Shown here in pieces: positions 16,578 to 25,877 of a stretch of DNA of 64,000 nucleotides; position 1 is the stretch's first letter; every line of letters begins with the position of its first letter. A program made the translations under genes and the position numbers. The notes under the pieces are model-generated. The model did no database searches. It was not told the DNA's origin and worked only from the letters and a program-made list of their open reading frames with translations. The DNA is from Bacteroidota bacterium (GTDB lineage: Bacteria > Bacteroidota > Bacteroidia > Bacteroidales > VadinHA17). The stretch spans positions 186,001-250,000 of the forward strand of contig JADKBL010000002.1 in the NCBI GenBank assembly GCA_016718875.1, written 5' to 3'.

Positions 16578-18389
16578 TTATTTGGTTATTTCAGGTACTA
16601 CCGGCAGAATAATATGACTCAGTGTGGCTCCCCCATGATATATCGTCTGTTTGGCAACTCTTGTCTTTGCAGTGCTGCCAAGTGGATCGCCCGTATTCGG
16701 GTTCCTGTCAAACTGCGGAAAATTACTTGATGTAATATCGATCCTGATTCGGTGACCCGGAAGAAATGCATTTGCAGTCCCGGTAAGTTCAATATCATAT
16801 TCATAAGTCTGGTTAGGCTTTAGAAGCTTCATTTTATCAAGACCTTCACGGAACCGTGCTCTCAGAATACCCTCTGAAACAGGCATCGCATATCCGTTGG
16901 GATAGACGTCAACAAGTTTGATCATCCAGTCTGTATCAGTACCGTCTGTTGCGGCATGGAGCTTCATTCGGACAGGTCCGGCAATGGTGATAGTATCTGT
17001 AAGATATTCACCTGTATAGACTACTATATCCTCGCGTCGTTCAAGAGGCCTCTGGTCGTATGGGCCAGCCTGAGTCGGAGTTCCGCAACAATTATTACCT
17101 CCTGTTGTGGGGACAGGATGCAGAGGATCATAAATATAATTATCTGTGCCAGATGAAGAAGGTTTTGTAAATGTCAGTTTTCCATCCCCGCGTACGGAAT
17201 TGGCTTTACCTTTACTGTCGAGGTATAATTCCCTGAACTGGGTGCCTGGTATTGGCCAGTCGTTTTCACTTCTCCACTTATTTACACCCATATAGAATAG
17301 CTGAACAGGCTTCTCATTTTCGATGCCTGTATTTATTCCTTTAAGATAGTAATCGTAAAAGCGTATATGGAACTGAAACATATCGAGCATTGCTGCAGGA
17401 GTGAAGTCAATACCCCCGAATGATTGGGTAGGACCATGGCCCCAGGGGCCTATTATCATGTGAGCTCTTTGCCGTGCCTCAGGGGTTGCTCCGTTTTTTC
17501 TCATACCAGTATAGCCATTTATTGTACCCATCAGAAAGATATCAAACCATCCGCCCAGTGTCTGTGTTGGTACATTTATTTTATTGAATCTCTCTTCATC
17601 ACTTATAGCTTTCCAGTAGTCATCATAGCTTTCATGTTTAAGCCAGTCCCTGTAATGCTGCACAGGAGAACCTTCATATGCCATATCCATGTCATTCAGA
17701 GGCAGATGCATCAGTGTGTTCTCATATTTCAGATTCTCCGGCATATAGCTCTCTGTATGCCAGTACTGAGGAAGCATAATTCTGTTAGGCATCCTTACTA
17801 CCCCCCAGCCATAATTGAAGCTCAGCCTGAAGGCTCCACCCATCGTAAGCCAGTTGGCATATATGTTTGTTGAAGCCAGTGACGGAAAAGCAGCAACAAG
17901 ATGAGGTGGGGTCTGCGAGGCCGCTGCCCATTGATTATGACCCACATAGCTGCCTCCATTGGTAGCCACCTTACCGTTAGAAAATGGTTGCACTGCAGCC
18001 CATTCAATAGCATCATAACCATCCTTTGCCTCATTTCTGAAAGGTTCCCATTTTCCTTCACTTTCATATCTGCCACGTACATCAAAAAATACTACTGCAT
18101 ATCCGTGTTGTGCCAGCTTTACGAACATCTCATGAGCTCCGTCTCTTTGAACACCATAAGGAGTACTAGATACTATTGTTGGATACTTTCCGGGTTCTGC
18201 CGGAAGATAAACATCGGCATAAAGGATGACACCGTCACTCATTTTAACAGCCTTATGTCTTTCAATCCTTATATCGTTTGGAATATTACTGTTCTGAGAA
18301 TCGGAAATAAATGAAAAAGAGCAAATTACCACGCTCAGTAAGAAGATTATCCTGAAGCTTCTTAGCATTTTATTTTTATTAGATATCAT
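16578..18389 (-). CDS. CocE/NonD family acylase-peptidase (S15 fold), secreted
   Basis: 603 residues, with a signal peptide within the first 35 (an internal Met8 is an equally good start at 18368). The alpha/beta-hydrolase domain has the nucleophile motif GGSYVGHNQ, upstream DVRGRYESEG and late GPWGHGPTQ with the likely catalytic histidine. DPLHPVPTTGG and a C-terminal jelly-roll (VRMKLHAATDGTDTDWM) complete the X-Pro dipeptidyl-peptidase / glutaryl-7-ACA acylase / cocaine esterase architecture. Such enzymes cleave acyl or N-terminal amide groups. In this operon it could release the N-acyl or dipeptide unit that the amidohydrolases and PLP enzymes process. Confidence 0.9.
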   Translation of the reverse strand: MISNKNKMLRSFRIIFLLSVVICSFSFISDSQNSNIPNDIRIERHKAVKMSDGVILYADVYLPAEPGKYPTIVSSTPYGVQRDGAHEMFVKLAQHGYAVVFFDVRGRYESEGKWEPFRNEAKDGYDAIEWAAVQPFSNGKVATNGGSYVGHNQWAAASQTPPHLVAAFPSLASTNIYANWLTMGGAFRLSFNYGWGVVRMPNRIMLPQYWHTESYMPENLKYENTLMHLPLNDMDMAYEGSPVQHYRDWLKHESYDDYWKAISDEERFNKINVPTQTLGGWFDIFLMGTINGYTGMRKNGATPEARQRAHMIIGPWGHGPTQSFGGIDFTPAAMLDMFQFHIRFYDYYLKGINTGIENEKPVQLFYMGVNKWRSENDWPIPGTQFRELYLDSKGKANSVRGDGKLTFTKPSSSGTDNYIYDPLHPVPTTGGNNCCGTPTQAGPYDQRPLERREDIVVYTGEYLTDTITIAGPVRMKLHAATDGTDTDWMIKLVDVYPNGYAMPVSEGILRARFREGLDKMKLLKPNQTYEYDIELTGTANAFLPGHRIRIDITSSNFPQFDRNPNTGDPLGSTAKTRVAKQTIYHGGATLSHIILPVVPEITK

Positions 18390-18424
18390 GTGGGTTATTA
18401 ATTAAATTATTAATAAGATCCATT

Positions 18425-18460
18425 AAAAAAAATAACCTATATGATTTTCATATAGGTTAT
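18425..18460 (-). terminator. Terminator after the minus-strand RidA gene
   Basis: On the minus strand a 13-bp stem (ATAACCTATATGA with its complement, loop AAA) is followed by eight T residues. It lies between the RidA stop and the CocE start, so CocE and PLP copy 2 are expressed by read-through or from a separate promoter. Confidence 0.85.
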
Positions 18461-18478
18461 CTGGTTTATGCTGATGAA

Positions 18479-18937
18479 TTAAATATAAGCTATGCAATCC
18501 ATCTCAACAAGTGAATCACCGGGAACACCACCCTTGGCAACAGCTACTGTTGTACGGACAGGAGGATTGGCACCCCAACGGCCTTTATAAACAGCATTCA
18601 TTCCTTTATAATCGGCGATGTCATTAAGATATACGTTAACCTTAAGAACTTTTTCCATAGTTGTACCGGCTTTGATAAGTTCTTTTTCCATCTCCTTAAG
18701 TACTATTTCAGTATGAGCTTCAATTGTGAATGGTGCTACATGAGCTCCTTTACCGGCAATAAATACCATATTTCCCAGTTTGGTATGACCTGAGAAAAGA
18801 GGTGCATCCTGGAAGTTAGTAACATTTCCTGCTACTTTTTCATCTGATGAAGCTGCTTTTGCAGCAAGTCCTATACCTGCCAGTCCTACAACTGAAGCAA
18901 ACATTTTCTTAAGTGCTGTTCTTCTTTCTGTTTTCAT
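18479..18937 (-). CDS. RidA family protein with Tat-like export leader, copy 2
   Basis: 152 residues: leader MKTERRTALKKMFASVVGLAG, then a RidA core with catalytic NPPVRTTVAV and a complete VEMDCIAYI end (Glu at the E. coli Glu120 position). The predicted job is hydrolysis of reactive enamine/imine intermediates made by the SelA-like enzymes encoded on both sides of it. It is the fourth gene of the minus operon, 68 bp after amidohydrolase copy 3, and is followed by a strong terminator. It is closely related to the copy at 9765 over the whole length, including the leader, so export was present before the duplication. Confidence 0.88.
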   Translation of the reverse strand: MKTERRTALKKMFASVVGLAGIGLAAKAASSDEKVAGNVTNFQDAPLFSGHTKLGNMVFIAGKGAHVAPFTIEAHTEIVLKEMEKELIKAGTTMEKVLKVNVYLNDIADYKGMNAVYKGRWGANPPVRTTVAVAKGGVPGDSLVEMDCIAYI

Positions 18938-19005
18938 AATTATTTGTTTATAGTTAATAAATATGGTTGATAATTAAAGTAAATACGATGTTAACTGTTA
19001 GATAT

Positions 19006-20249
19006 TTATTTTTTGAATTCAACTGCCGCAAGTCCATTTAGGTCCCAGACAATTCTTCCTGCCCTGATAGTGAGTTCAGCCACAAGTTTCTGAGTACCTT
19101 TTAATTTATCAGTACCGATGTCAATAAAACCAAAGTCACCTTTGCTGATACTGAATATGGCAACATCGGCTTCAGTCCCAACACTGAGGTTTCCTAATTC
19201 AGGCCTGTTGATCATTAATGCAGGCTGCCATGTTGAACGGTTTATTACATCCTGCAGGGGAAGACCGAGGGCAAGGAATTTTGACATAGTGTTTGCCATA
19301 TCCTTCATTCCTCCGTTCATGCTTCCTGTGTGCAGGTCAGTACTGATTGCATCAGCATAGAAGCCCTGCTGAATTGAAGGAACTGCAACTTTCCACCTGA
19401 ATGACCCGCCTCCATGGCCGACATCAAACTTAATCCCTTTTTTCTGGGCTTCAAATATGTAAGGTTTTACCTTTCCGTTCTCATCAATAACCGATTCACG
19501 GGAATCTGGAAAATAAGCATAGGCGTGAGTAAAAATATCTCCCGGTCTGAACTTCTTTAAAAGCAGTTCTTCAAGAGAAAGCGGTGGTGTTGCGCCGCCA
19601 AAGTCAACCATAACAGGAAGGTTTGCCATCTTTCCGGCAGCCATAAGACTGTCGACGGGACCCCATTCATGTCCGCTGTAATGCGCCAGTTTAAAACCAA
19701 CGACAACATCAGGGTATTTTTTTGCAACCTCTGCAGCACGTCGGGGAATCATGTCCTTTGTTGTTTGTTCAAACGGACCACCGCGCATACCTTCTCCGGC
19801 TATATTAATCAGTGCCAGTATCCTTGTCTGGGAACCGTCAATGCTGGTTTCCTTGAATTTAGGGAAGCTCCTGTAGCCTGCGCTTCCCACATCAACCATT
19901 GTGGTAACTCCTGCACGGAAAGAAAAGGCATCAGCCTGAACTGAGCTTGGGCCATCCATAAGTCCCTGATCCATATTATTACCATAGTATAAATGTACAT
20001 GGGCATCTATTATTCCTGGTGTTACATACAGGCCTTTGGCATTGATGATTCGTTTTCCTCTTTTTCGTCAATGATTTTAGCTACCAAAGCAATCTTTTTA
20101 TCCTTGATTGCGAGATCCATTAATGCATCTATTTTATTCTTAGGGTCAATTACATGACCACCTTTTATAATGATGTCGTAATTCTGTGCAATGCCTGTCA
20201 GTGGATAAGCCACCATCAATAAAACGCAGAGTAAGTTTTTTAATTTCAT
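19006..20249 (-). pseudogene. Amidohydrolase/deacetylase (Atu3266/EF_0837-like), copy 3, frameshifted as read
   Basis: The signal-peptide half (20249-20022, starting MKLKNLLCVLLMVAYPLTG) and the catalytic half (to 19006) are in different frames. One extra base near 20053-20058, most simply an A in the minus-strand A4 run, restores EKE(A/E)KRIINAKGLYVTPGII and a 414-residue enzyme. Metal motifs are DAHVHLY, VGFKLAHYSGHEWG, DIFTHAYAY, VGHGGGSF and STDLHTGSMNGG. It lies 40 bp downstream of a PLP enzyme gene and upstream of RidA. All catalytic segments are intact, so I think the break is a sequencing error. Confidence 0.85.
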
Positions 20250-20289
20250 CTGTTAATTATTTCACAGTTAATGTTTTACTAATTAAAAT

Positions 20290-21501
20290 TTATGCAGAAG
20301 CTTTTTTCAACTCCTCCACAAGCCTTCCAGCAACTATTTTATCTTCACCGTCTCTCATCATCCAGGAAGTGATTACCAGATTCTCTTTACCACCCATCAT
20401 CTCTATGGATGGATTTCCTTTTCTGAGCCTGTTCCTTATCTCGTTGGCATCAACCTTAATCTTCGTCATATCCCAGGATATTGTAAGGGTAGGAGTTATA
20501 TTAGCTACCGGAGGTACTGTTACAGTTGTTGTTACACCGGGATCACTTTTTGCTCCTTTTTCCATTATTGCGATTCTGTCTTCCCAGATCTTCCACTGTT
20601 TCTGGTGATCTCTGTTAATGAATTTTTCAAGAGCAACATACATACCAAGGATTTCTTCCTTGTTTACCTTCATGCCGCGTCCGATGTTCCCTCCACGTGG
20701 AGGAGCATTAAGCCTGGCAGCAGCAATTAGGTCTTTCTTTCCCGATAATATACCCGCACTCTGTGGACCCGTAAGACCTTTGCCTCCTGATAGACAAACA
20801 AGATCAAATCCCATATCATGAAATTTCCACAGGTTTTCGACAGGAGTTGCATCAGCAGCCATATCTATCATAGTAGGGATTCCGTATTTTTTCCCAAGAG
20901 CAACCCATTCCTTGTCCTTAATCTGGCCATCAGGACCGGCATAATTAAGAAACCACATCATTGCTGTTTTTTCATTAATTGCCTTTTCTATATCCTGAAG
21001 AGTCTCTACTTCGACAATTCTGGCACCTGTATTTGTTGGGGCATGAACATATCCATGATTGTGTGTTTTCTGAACAAGTATCTCTGATTTCATGTTGTCG
21101 AGATGAGGCAACTGAGCAACTTTCTTAGGATCAGTGCCTGTAAGAACTCCAGCCGTACCAAGTACCAGTGCTGACCAGCATCCTGCTGTTACCATTGCTG
21201 CTTCAGCATGAAGCATTTCAGCTATTTTTTTCCCGACAGCATCCTGACATTCTTCAATTGCGGCAAATTTCTGAGATGAATATCTTATTGTCTCAACAAC
21301 ATCATCGTGCATTATACAGCCAGAAAGTGCTGTGTATGTTCCTGCTGCATTGATGAATGTCCTTATTCCAAGCTCTTTGAAGATATCTCTTTTCGGGGGA
21401 GCAGCCATTGCTAATGCTGTTTCGAATGGAATGGCACTACCCAAAACTACTCCTGATACAGGAAGTATCGACAGGTTCTTAATTACTTCTCTTCTTTTCA
21501 T
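20290..21501 (-). CDS. SelA-like PLP-dependent lyase, Tat-like leader, copy 3
   Basis: 403 residues from the ATG at 21501; an upstream start at 21591 would put 30 residues in front of a clear leader, MKRREVIKNLSILPVSG. The PLP lysine is Lys241 in LSGGKGLTGPQSAG, preceded by MIDMAADATP. Residues CQDAVGKKIAEMLHAEAAMV match the paralogue at 15328 (LQDKAGAKIAEMLQCEAAMV), while the copy at 10275 differs more. It lies between two amidohydrolase genes (107 bp after one, 40 bp before the other). This is the classic EF_0837/EF_0838 pairing of a deacetylase with a DgaE-like lyase, but here with export leaders. Confidence 0.86.
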   Translation of the reverse strand: MKRREVIKNLSILPVSGVVLGSAIPFETALAMAAPPKRDIFKELGIRTFINAAGTYTALSGCIMHDDVVETIRYSSQKFAAIEECQDAVGKKIAEMLHAEAAMVTAGCWSALVLGTAGVLTGTDPKKVAQLPHLDNMKSEILVQKTHNHGYVHAPTNTGARIVEVETLQDIEKAINEKTAMMWFLNYAGPDGQIKDKEWVALGKKYGIPTMIDMAADATPVENLWKFHDMGFDLVCLSGGKGLTGPQSAGILSGKKDLIAAARLNAPPRGGNIGRGMKVNKEEILGMYVALEKFINRDHQKQWKIWEDRIAIMEKGAKSDPGVTTTVTVPPVANITPTLTISWDMTKIKVDANEIRNRLRKGNPSIEMMGGKENLVITSWMMRDGEDKIVAGRLVEELKKASA

Positions 21502-21608
21502 TTTAATATATTTTTTAAGACTTTTTGATTCTAATTTTAAAAACTGATCCAATACCGATCTAAATATAAGAAATGCAGACCATTTCACCAAGCTGGCCTG
21601 GTTTTACA

Positions 21609-22871
21609 TTAGTTATATCTTCTGCGGGTTACAAAGATCGGAGTAGCAATACCGTTAAGGTCATATACTATTTTTCCTGCTCTTATGGTCATCTCGCATT
21701 CAAGCTTTTTATCAGCCTCAAGCTTATAACCGGTATAATCAAAGAAACCAAATTTACCAGGTCTCAGATTCAGAATGGCTATATCAGCTTCTGAACCAAC
21801 TGTGAGGTGCCCAAGCTCTTCTCGTTTGATTATTTGTGCTGGTTTCCATGTACTTGTTCTGATTACATTCTGAAGATCCATACCCATAGCCAGAAATTTG
21901 TTCATTGTAGTCAGCTGGTCTTTTGTTGCACCATTCATACTTCCAATGTGAAGATCTGTACTAATAGCATCGGGAAATAATCCGCTTTTTACTGCAGGAA
22001 TTGCCTGAGAGTATGCAAAGCTTATCCCGCCGGCTCCAACATCAAAGATAATACCTCTTTTCTGAGCATCCCATACAAATGGTCTTACTTTCCCTGTTGT
22101 TACATCAACCAGGCTTTCCCTGCTGGCACCAAGTTGTCCAAAGCAATGAGTGAAAATATCTCCGGGGCGGAATATCTGCATAAATAATGTATCAAGTGAG
22201 AGTGCGGGTCTGGCACCTCCGAGATCAACCATGAAAGGGATATCAGCAAGTCTGCCTGCTTCTTCAGCTAGTTTTACAGGTGTCCAGTCACGTCCGTTAT
22301 AGTGAGCAAGCTTGATCCCAACAATATCCTTGGAATTCTTCTTCGCAAATTCTGCAGTTACTTTCGGATCCATATCTTTCTGGTTCTGCTCGAAAGGTCC
22401 TCCGCGCATTCCTTCCCCGACAATATTCAGGAAAGCAAGAACTCTTGTCTGTGAAGCATCAATAGTCTGCTTTTTGAATTCAGGAAAAGTTCTCCATCCT
22501 GCACATCCGGCATCAACAACTGTGGTAACTCCGACTCTGAAAGTAAAGCCGTCAGGAGGAATAGAACTTGGACCGTTCATATATGTCTGATCCATGTTGG
22601 AGCCGTTGAAAACATGGACATGTATGTCAATCAGACCTGGTGTTACATACATTCCTTTTGCATCAACAACCTGGATTCCCTCCTTGGGATCAATATTTTT
22701 TGCCAGCAATGCTATTTTGCCATCCTTGACAGCAATATCCATCAGTTCATTTATGTTGTTTTTGGGATCAATTACATGGCCACCTTTAATTACAATACTA
22801 TATGTCTGGGCAGAAATTAAACCGGCTGTGGTCAAACACAGAAACAGGAACAGTAAGGTTTTTCTTTTCAT
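21609..22871 (-). CDS. Amidohydrolase/deacetylase (Atu3266/EF_0837-like), copy 4, intact
   Basis: 420 residues from the ATG at 22871 (a start at 22961 adds 30 residues before the signal peptide MKRKTLLFLFLCLTTAG). Metal motifs are DIHVHVF, VGIKLAHYNGRDW, DIFTHCFGQ, VGAGGISF and STDLHIGSMNG. The segment that is VGHGG in the other three copies is VGAGG here, so a histidine that may bind metal or substrate is missing. It is the first gene of the minus operon. The 253 bp upstream, to the rnfA stop, show no recognisable gene. Confidence 0.87.
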   Translation of the reverse strand: MKRKTLLFLFLCLTTAGLISAQTYSIVIKGGHVIDPKNNINELMDIAVKDGKIALLAKNIDPKEGIQVVDAKGMYVTPGLIDIHVHVFNGSNMDQTYMNGPSSIPPDGFTFRVGVTTVVDAGCAGWRTFPEFKKQTIDASQTRVLAFLNIVGEGMRGGPFEQNQKDMDPKVTAEFAKKNSKDIVGIKLAHYNGRDWTPVKLAEEAGRLADIPFMVDLGGARPALSLDTLFMQIFRPGDIFTHCFGQLGASRESLVDVTTGKVRPFVWDAQKRGIIFDVGAGGISFAYSQAIPAVKSGLFPDAISTDLHIGSMNGATKDQLTTMNKFLAMGMDLQNVIRTSTWKPAQIIKREELGHLTVGSEADIAILNLRPGKFGFFDYTGYKLEADKKLECEMTIRAGKIVYDLNGIATPIFVTRRRYN

Positions 22872-23123
22872 TTTATTGTTTTTTTTGTATAATGAAATTA
22901 TGATCTCTGATAATAATTTAATGATGTCCTTTATAATATCCTGCAAGAGGAGATTTCTCATATTGATGATCCGTAATCTGTATACAATATTAATTATCAG
23001 ATCGATCAGCCTGGACCAATAAATGAGAGACCGGGATAAACAAATTTAATGAAAATCCTTAATACTGCTGGAAATTAAGCTTTTTTAAGATTTGCAGAAG
23101 ATGCTTACGGGAGGTAAGACCTG

Positions 23124-23701
23124 TTACTTTACTATTCCGGTAAATCCCATAAAAGCAAGCGCAAGAATACCTGCAATTACGAGTGAGATCGGAACTCCCT
23201 TCATTCCTTTGGGGATATCAGCAAGCTCAAGCTGCTCCCTTATTCCGGCGAGGATAACAAGTGCAAGTCCGAAGCCTATAGCAGTTGATGCACCGAAAAC
23301 AACCCCTTCAATGAGATTATACTCTTTCTTTATTACAAGTATTGCAACACCGAGTACAGCGCAATTAGTGGTAATCAGGGGAAGAAAAATTCCAAGAGCC
23401 TGGTATAGGCCCTGACTTACTTTTTTCAGTATTATTTCCACCATCTGAACGAGGGCGGCAATTACCAGAATAAAGGTGATTGTCTGCATGAAAGCTATAC
23501 CCAGTGGGTTAAGCACATATATCTGGATCAGGTAAGTGGCCATTGTTGCCAGCACTATAACAAATGTAACTGCTCCTGCCATTCCCAGTGTGCTGTACCT
23601 ACTTTGTTTGATACTCCGAGAAAAGGGCAAATGCCAAGAAACTGAGCTAAAACAACATTATTTATAAATACAGCTGATATGATAATTAGAATGTATTCCA
23701 T
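23124..23701 (-). pseudogene. rnfA: Electron transport complex subunit RnfA, frameshifted as read
   Basis: The ATG at 23701 opens MEYILIIISAVFINNVVLAQ and FLGICPFLGVS, the family N terminus. The frame then breaks, and the rest (QSRYSTLGMAGAVTFV to the stop at 23124) continues one base out. Adding one A to the AAA run near 23608-23613 (TCAAACAAA on the minus strand) gives SKQSRYS and a 192-residue protein, the usual RnfA length. Six membrane helices form, with RnfE, the Fe-S-containing core of the inner-membrane complex. It is the last gene of the rnf operon, 12 bp after rnfE. Since the complex cannot work without RnfA, a sequencing error is the best explanation. Confidence 0.88.
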
Positions 23702-23713
23702 TTCTCAGATCTC

Positions 23714-24295
23714 TTAAGGTTTCTTTATTTTGTTAACAATCGCTATCAGGTAACCAAGGGCAATAAAAGCTCCGGGTGCAAGTATAAATACCAGGATGCC
23801 ATCTCCGGGAATGAACTTATATCCGAATATTGAACCGCTCCCTACAATCTCCCTGAAAGCTCCCAGTATTCCAAGTGCCATTGTAAATCCCAGTCCCATG
23901 CCAAAACCATCTATAAATGAAGACCATACGCTATTCTTGCTGGCATAGGCTTCAGCTCTTCCAAGAACAATACAGTTAACAACAATAAGAGGGATGAAAA
24001 TACCGAGCTTGTCATACAAGCCGGGGACATAGGCCTGCATCAGAAGGTCTACAATTGTTACGAATGAGGCAATGATCACTACAAATGCAGGTATCCTTAC
24101 TTTATCAGGGATGACATTTGAAAGGAGCGAAATTACAGAATTTGATCCTATAAGGACGAAAGTTGTGGCAATACCCATTCCCAATCCGTTAAGCGAAGAT
24201 GAAGTGGTTGCCAGGGTAGGACATGTGCCAAGGACAAGTACAAGGATGGGATTTTCCTTTATAAATCCTTTTGTGAAGTTTTTGAACTGATTCAT
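23714..24295 (-). CDS. rnfE: Electron transport complex subunit RnfE
   Basis: 193 residues, hydrophobic throughout with about six membrane helices, starting MNQFKNFTKGFIKENPILVL. The family segments LGTCPTLATTSSSLNGLGMG and IPLIVVNCIVLGRAEAYASK (the conserved cysteines near the Rnf/NqrD Fe-S site) are present. RnfE pairs with RnfA in an inverted-topology membrane core between RnfD/G and RnfB/C. It overlaps rnfG by 4 bp. Confidence 0.95.
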   Translation of the reverse strand: MNQFKNFTKGFIKENPILVLVLGTCPTLATTSSSLNGLGMGIATTFVLIGSNSVISLLSNVIPDKVRIPAFVVIIASFVTIVDLLMQAYVPGLYDKLGIFIPLIVVNCIVLGRAEAYASKNSVWSSFIDGFGMGLGFTMALGILGAFREIVGSGSIFGYKFIPGDGILVFILAPGAFIALGYLIAIVNKIKKP

Positions 24296-24867
24296 TTCTG
24301 GACTCCTTTCTGTATTGTATTGTACGCACGCTGGACAGCATCACAAAATGCCCTGGAACTGATTGTGGCAGCTGTAATTGCATCCACAGGGCCTCCGTCT
24401 TTCTTTACCTTCAGGCTGAATTCTGCAGGATTCTTCTGCATAAACTGATCCTTGAATTTTGGTTCTATCATCTTGGTGCCTAGGCCTGGTGTTTCTTTAT
24501 GCTCAAGTACTTTTATGTCAACAATAGATCCATCAGGTTTGAAGCCAGCCATAATTGTAATATTTCCGCTGAATCCTTTTTTTGTGAAGGAGGTAACAGC
24601 ATATCCGACAATTATGTTGTCTTTTTTTGCGGGAAAGATATCCAGGCTGTCTCCCTCTCCTGTAGGCAGTCTGAACATTTCATTGTATGGATTATTATTG
24701 AATTCAGGTACAACCTGCTTAATGGCTTCCACCTTCTTATTAAGATTGGAAAGTGCTATAGGCTCTTTTGTAAATTCATATACGAATCCGAGGCCTGCAG
24801 CTGCAACAAGAGAAATCAGAGTAAGAGAAAGCACCATGTTTCTGAAAGTGGATTCTGTTTTAGCCAT
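24292..24867 (-). CDS. rnfG: Electron transport complex subunit RnfG (covalent FMN)
   Basis: 191 residues: one N-terminal membrane helix (about 10-30), then a periplasmic FMN-binding domain. The FMN-accepting threonine lies in DAITAATISSRAF, the counterpart of the family's SGAT-type motif, near residue 170. KVLEHKETPGLGTK is the conserved segment before it. RnfG carries electrons on the outer face of the complex. It overlaps rnfD by 8 bp and rnfE by 4 bp, so the three are translationally coupled. Confidence 0.94.
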   Translation of the reverse strand: MAKTESTFRNMVLSLTLISLVAAAGLGFVYEFTKEPIALSNLNKKVEAIKQVVPEFNNNPYNEMFRLPTGEGDSLDIFPAKKDNIIVGYAVTSFTKKGFSGNITIMAGFKPDGSIVDIKVLEHKETPGLGTKMIEPKFKDQFMQKNPAEFSLKVKKDGGPVDAITAATISSRAFCDAVQRAYNTIQKGVQK

Positions 24868-25861
24868 GCTTCACCTCCTCTCCGAATCTTTTTGGTTTAA
24901 TATATGTGTTCATAAGCGGTACAAATGCATTCATAATCAGAATGGCGAATGATACTCCTTCAGGATAGGCTCCCCATATCCTTATTATTGCGGTGAGAAT
25001 GCCGATTCCGCATCCATATATTATCATTGCTTTGGGATTCATGGGAGATGTTACATAGTCGGTGGCCATGAATATTGCTCCAAGCAATACCCCTCCGGCG
25101 AGAATATGGAAAACAGGACTGGCATATGAGTCCGGATTAATTATCCACATGACAGCGGTAAAAGCCCCCAGGCTGCCGATAACTGAAACCGGTATATGCC
25201 ATGTAATTATCTTCTTGTAAAGCAGATAAATCAATCCAATCAGAAGCGCAAGGGCTGATACTTCTCCAATTGATCCTCCCATATTGCCAATTATCATACT
25301 GAATGTCGTTGGGATCTTTTCCATTAATTGTGAAAGAGATTCTCCGTTTTTAAGTCCCTCTTTTATTATTGCAAGAGGAGTAGCACCTGTAACAGCATCA
25401 GTATATCCTGTTTTAAAACCGGATGCTACCGGCCATGTAGTCATCTGAACAGGGAATGAAATAAGCATAAAGACTCTTCCCACCAGTGCCGGATTGAAAG
25501 GATTGTTTCCAAGACCTCCGAAAGTCATCTTTGCCACACCTATTGCTACGAGACTGCCTATTACTATCATCAGAACCGGAATATTGGAAGGCAGATTAAG
25601 TGCAAGCAGCAATCCTGTTACCAGGGCAGATCCGTCAGTGACTGAAATTGGTTTTCTGAGTATATATCTCTGAATTAAGTACTCGAAGGTCATACATGAA
25701 ACAACTGCTGTAGCTGTAACGATAATTGCGCCGGTGCCGAAAAAATAAACGGATGCAAAAAATGCAGGCATTAAAGCCAGCACTACTCCATACATCAGTT
25801 TTTCTGTTGTTTCCTTTCCGTGTATATGAGGAGAGGGGGATATATTAAGCTGATTGCCCAT
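24860..25861 (-). CDS. rnfD: Electron transport complex subunit RnfD
   Basis: 333 residues with about nine membrane helices. The covalent FMN threonine is in DAVTGATPLAI, about residue 180. GGLGNNPFNPALVGRVF and a late YVTSPMNPKAMIIYG match RnfD/NqrB. It carries flavin through the membrane and is part of the ion-pumping path of Rnf, which couples reduced ferredoxin and NAD+ to a sodium or proton gradient. Spacing to rnfC is 16 bp. Confidence 0.95.
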   Translation of the reverse strand: MGNQLNISPSPHIHGKETTEKLMYGVVLALMPAFFASVYFFGTGAIIVTATAVVSCMTFEYLIQRYILRKPISVTDGSALVTGLLLALNLPSNIPVLMIVIGSLVAIGVAKMTFGGLGNNPFNPALVGRVFMLISFPVQMTTWPVASGFKTGYTDAVTGATPLAIIKEGLKNGESLSQLMEKIPTTFSMIIGNMGGSIGEVSALALLIGLIYLLYKKIITWHIPVSVIGSLGAFTAVMWIINPDSYASPVFHILAGGVLLGAIFMATDYVTSPMNPKAMIIYGCGIGILTAIIRIWGAYPEGVSFAILIMNAFVPLMNTYIKPKRFGEEVKHG

Positions 25862-25877
25862 TGATAATGTTTTTCAG

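Noticed and set aside
17424..17873. Plus-strand open frame of 149 codons opposite the CocE gene
   Set aside because: It lies inside the acylase gene on the other strand, has no start signal or family match, and its composition follows the codons of the real gene.
7592..20058. Programmed frameshifting or phase variation in the two split amidohydrolases
   Set aside because: The runs are short (A6, A4), no slippery heptamer plus stem is evident, and single-base breaks occur in unrelated genes across the window.
23092..23415. Plus-strand open frame opposite rnfA
   Set aside because: It is an antisense shadow of the rnfA coding region with no independent support.
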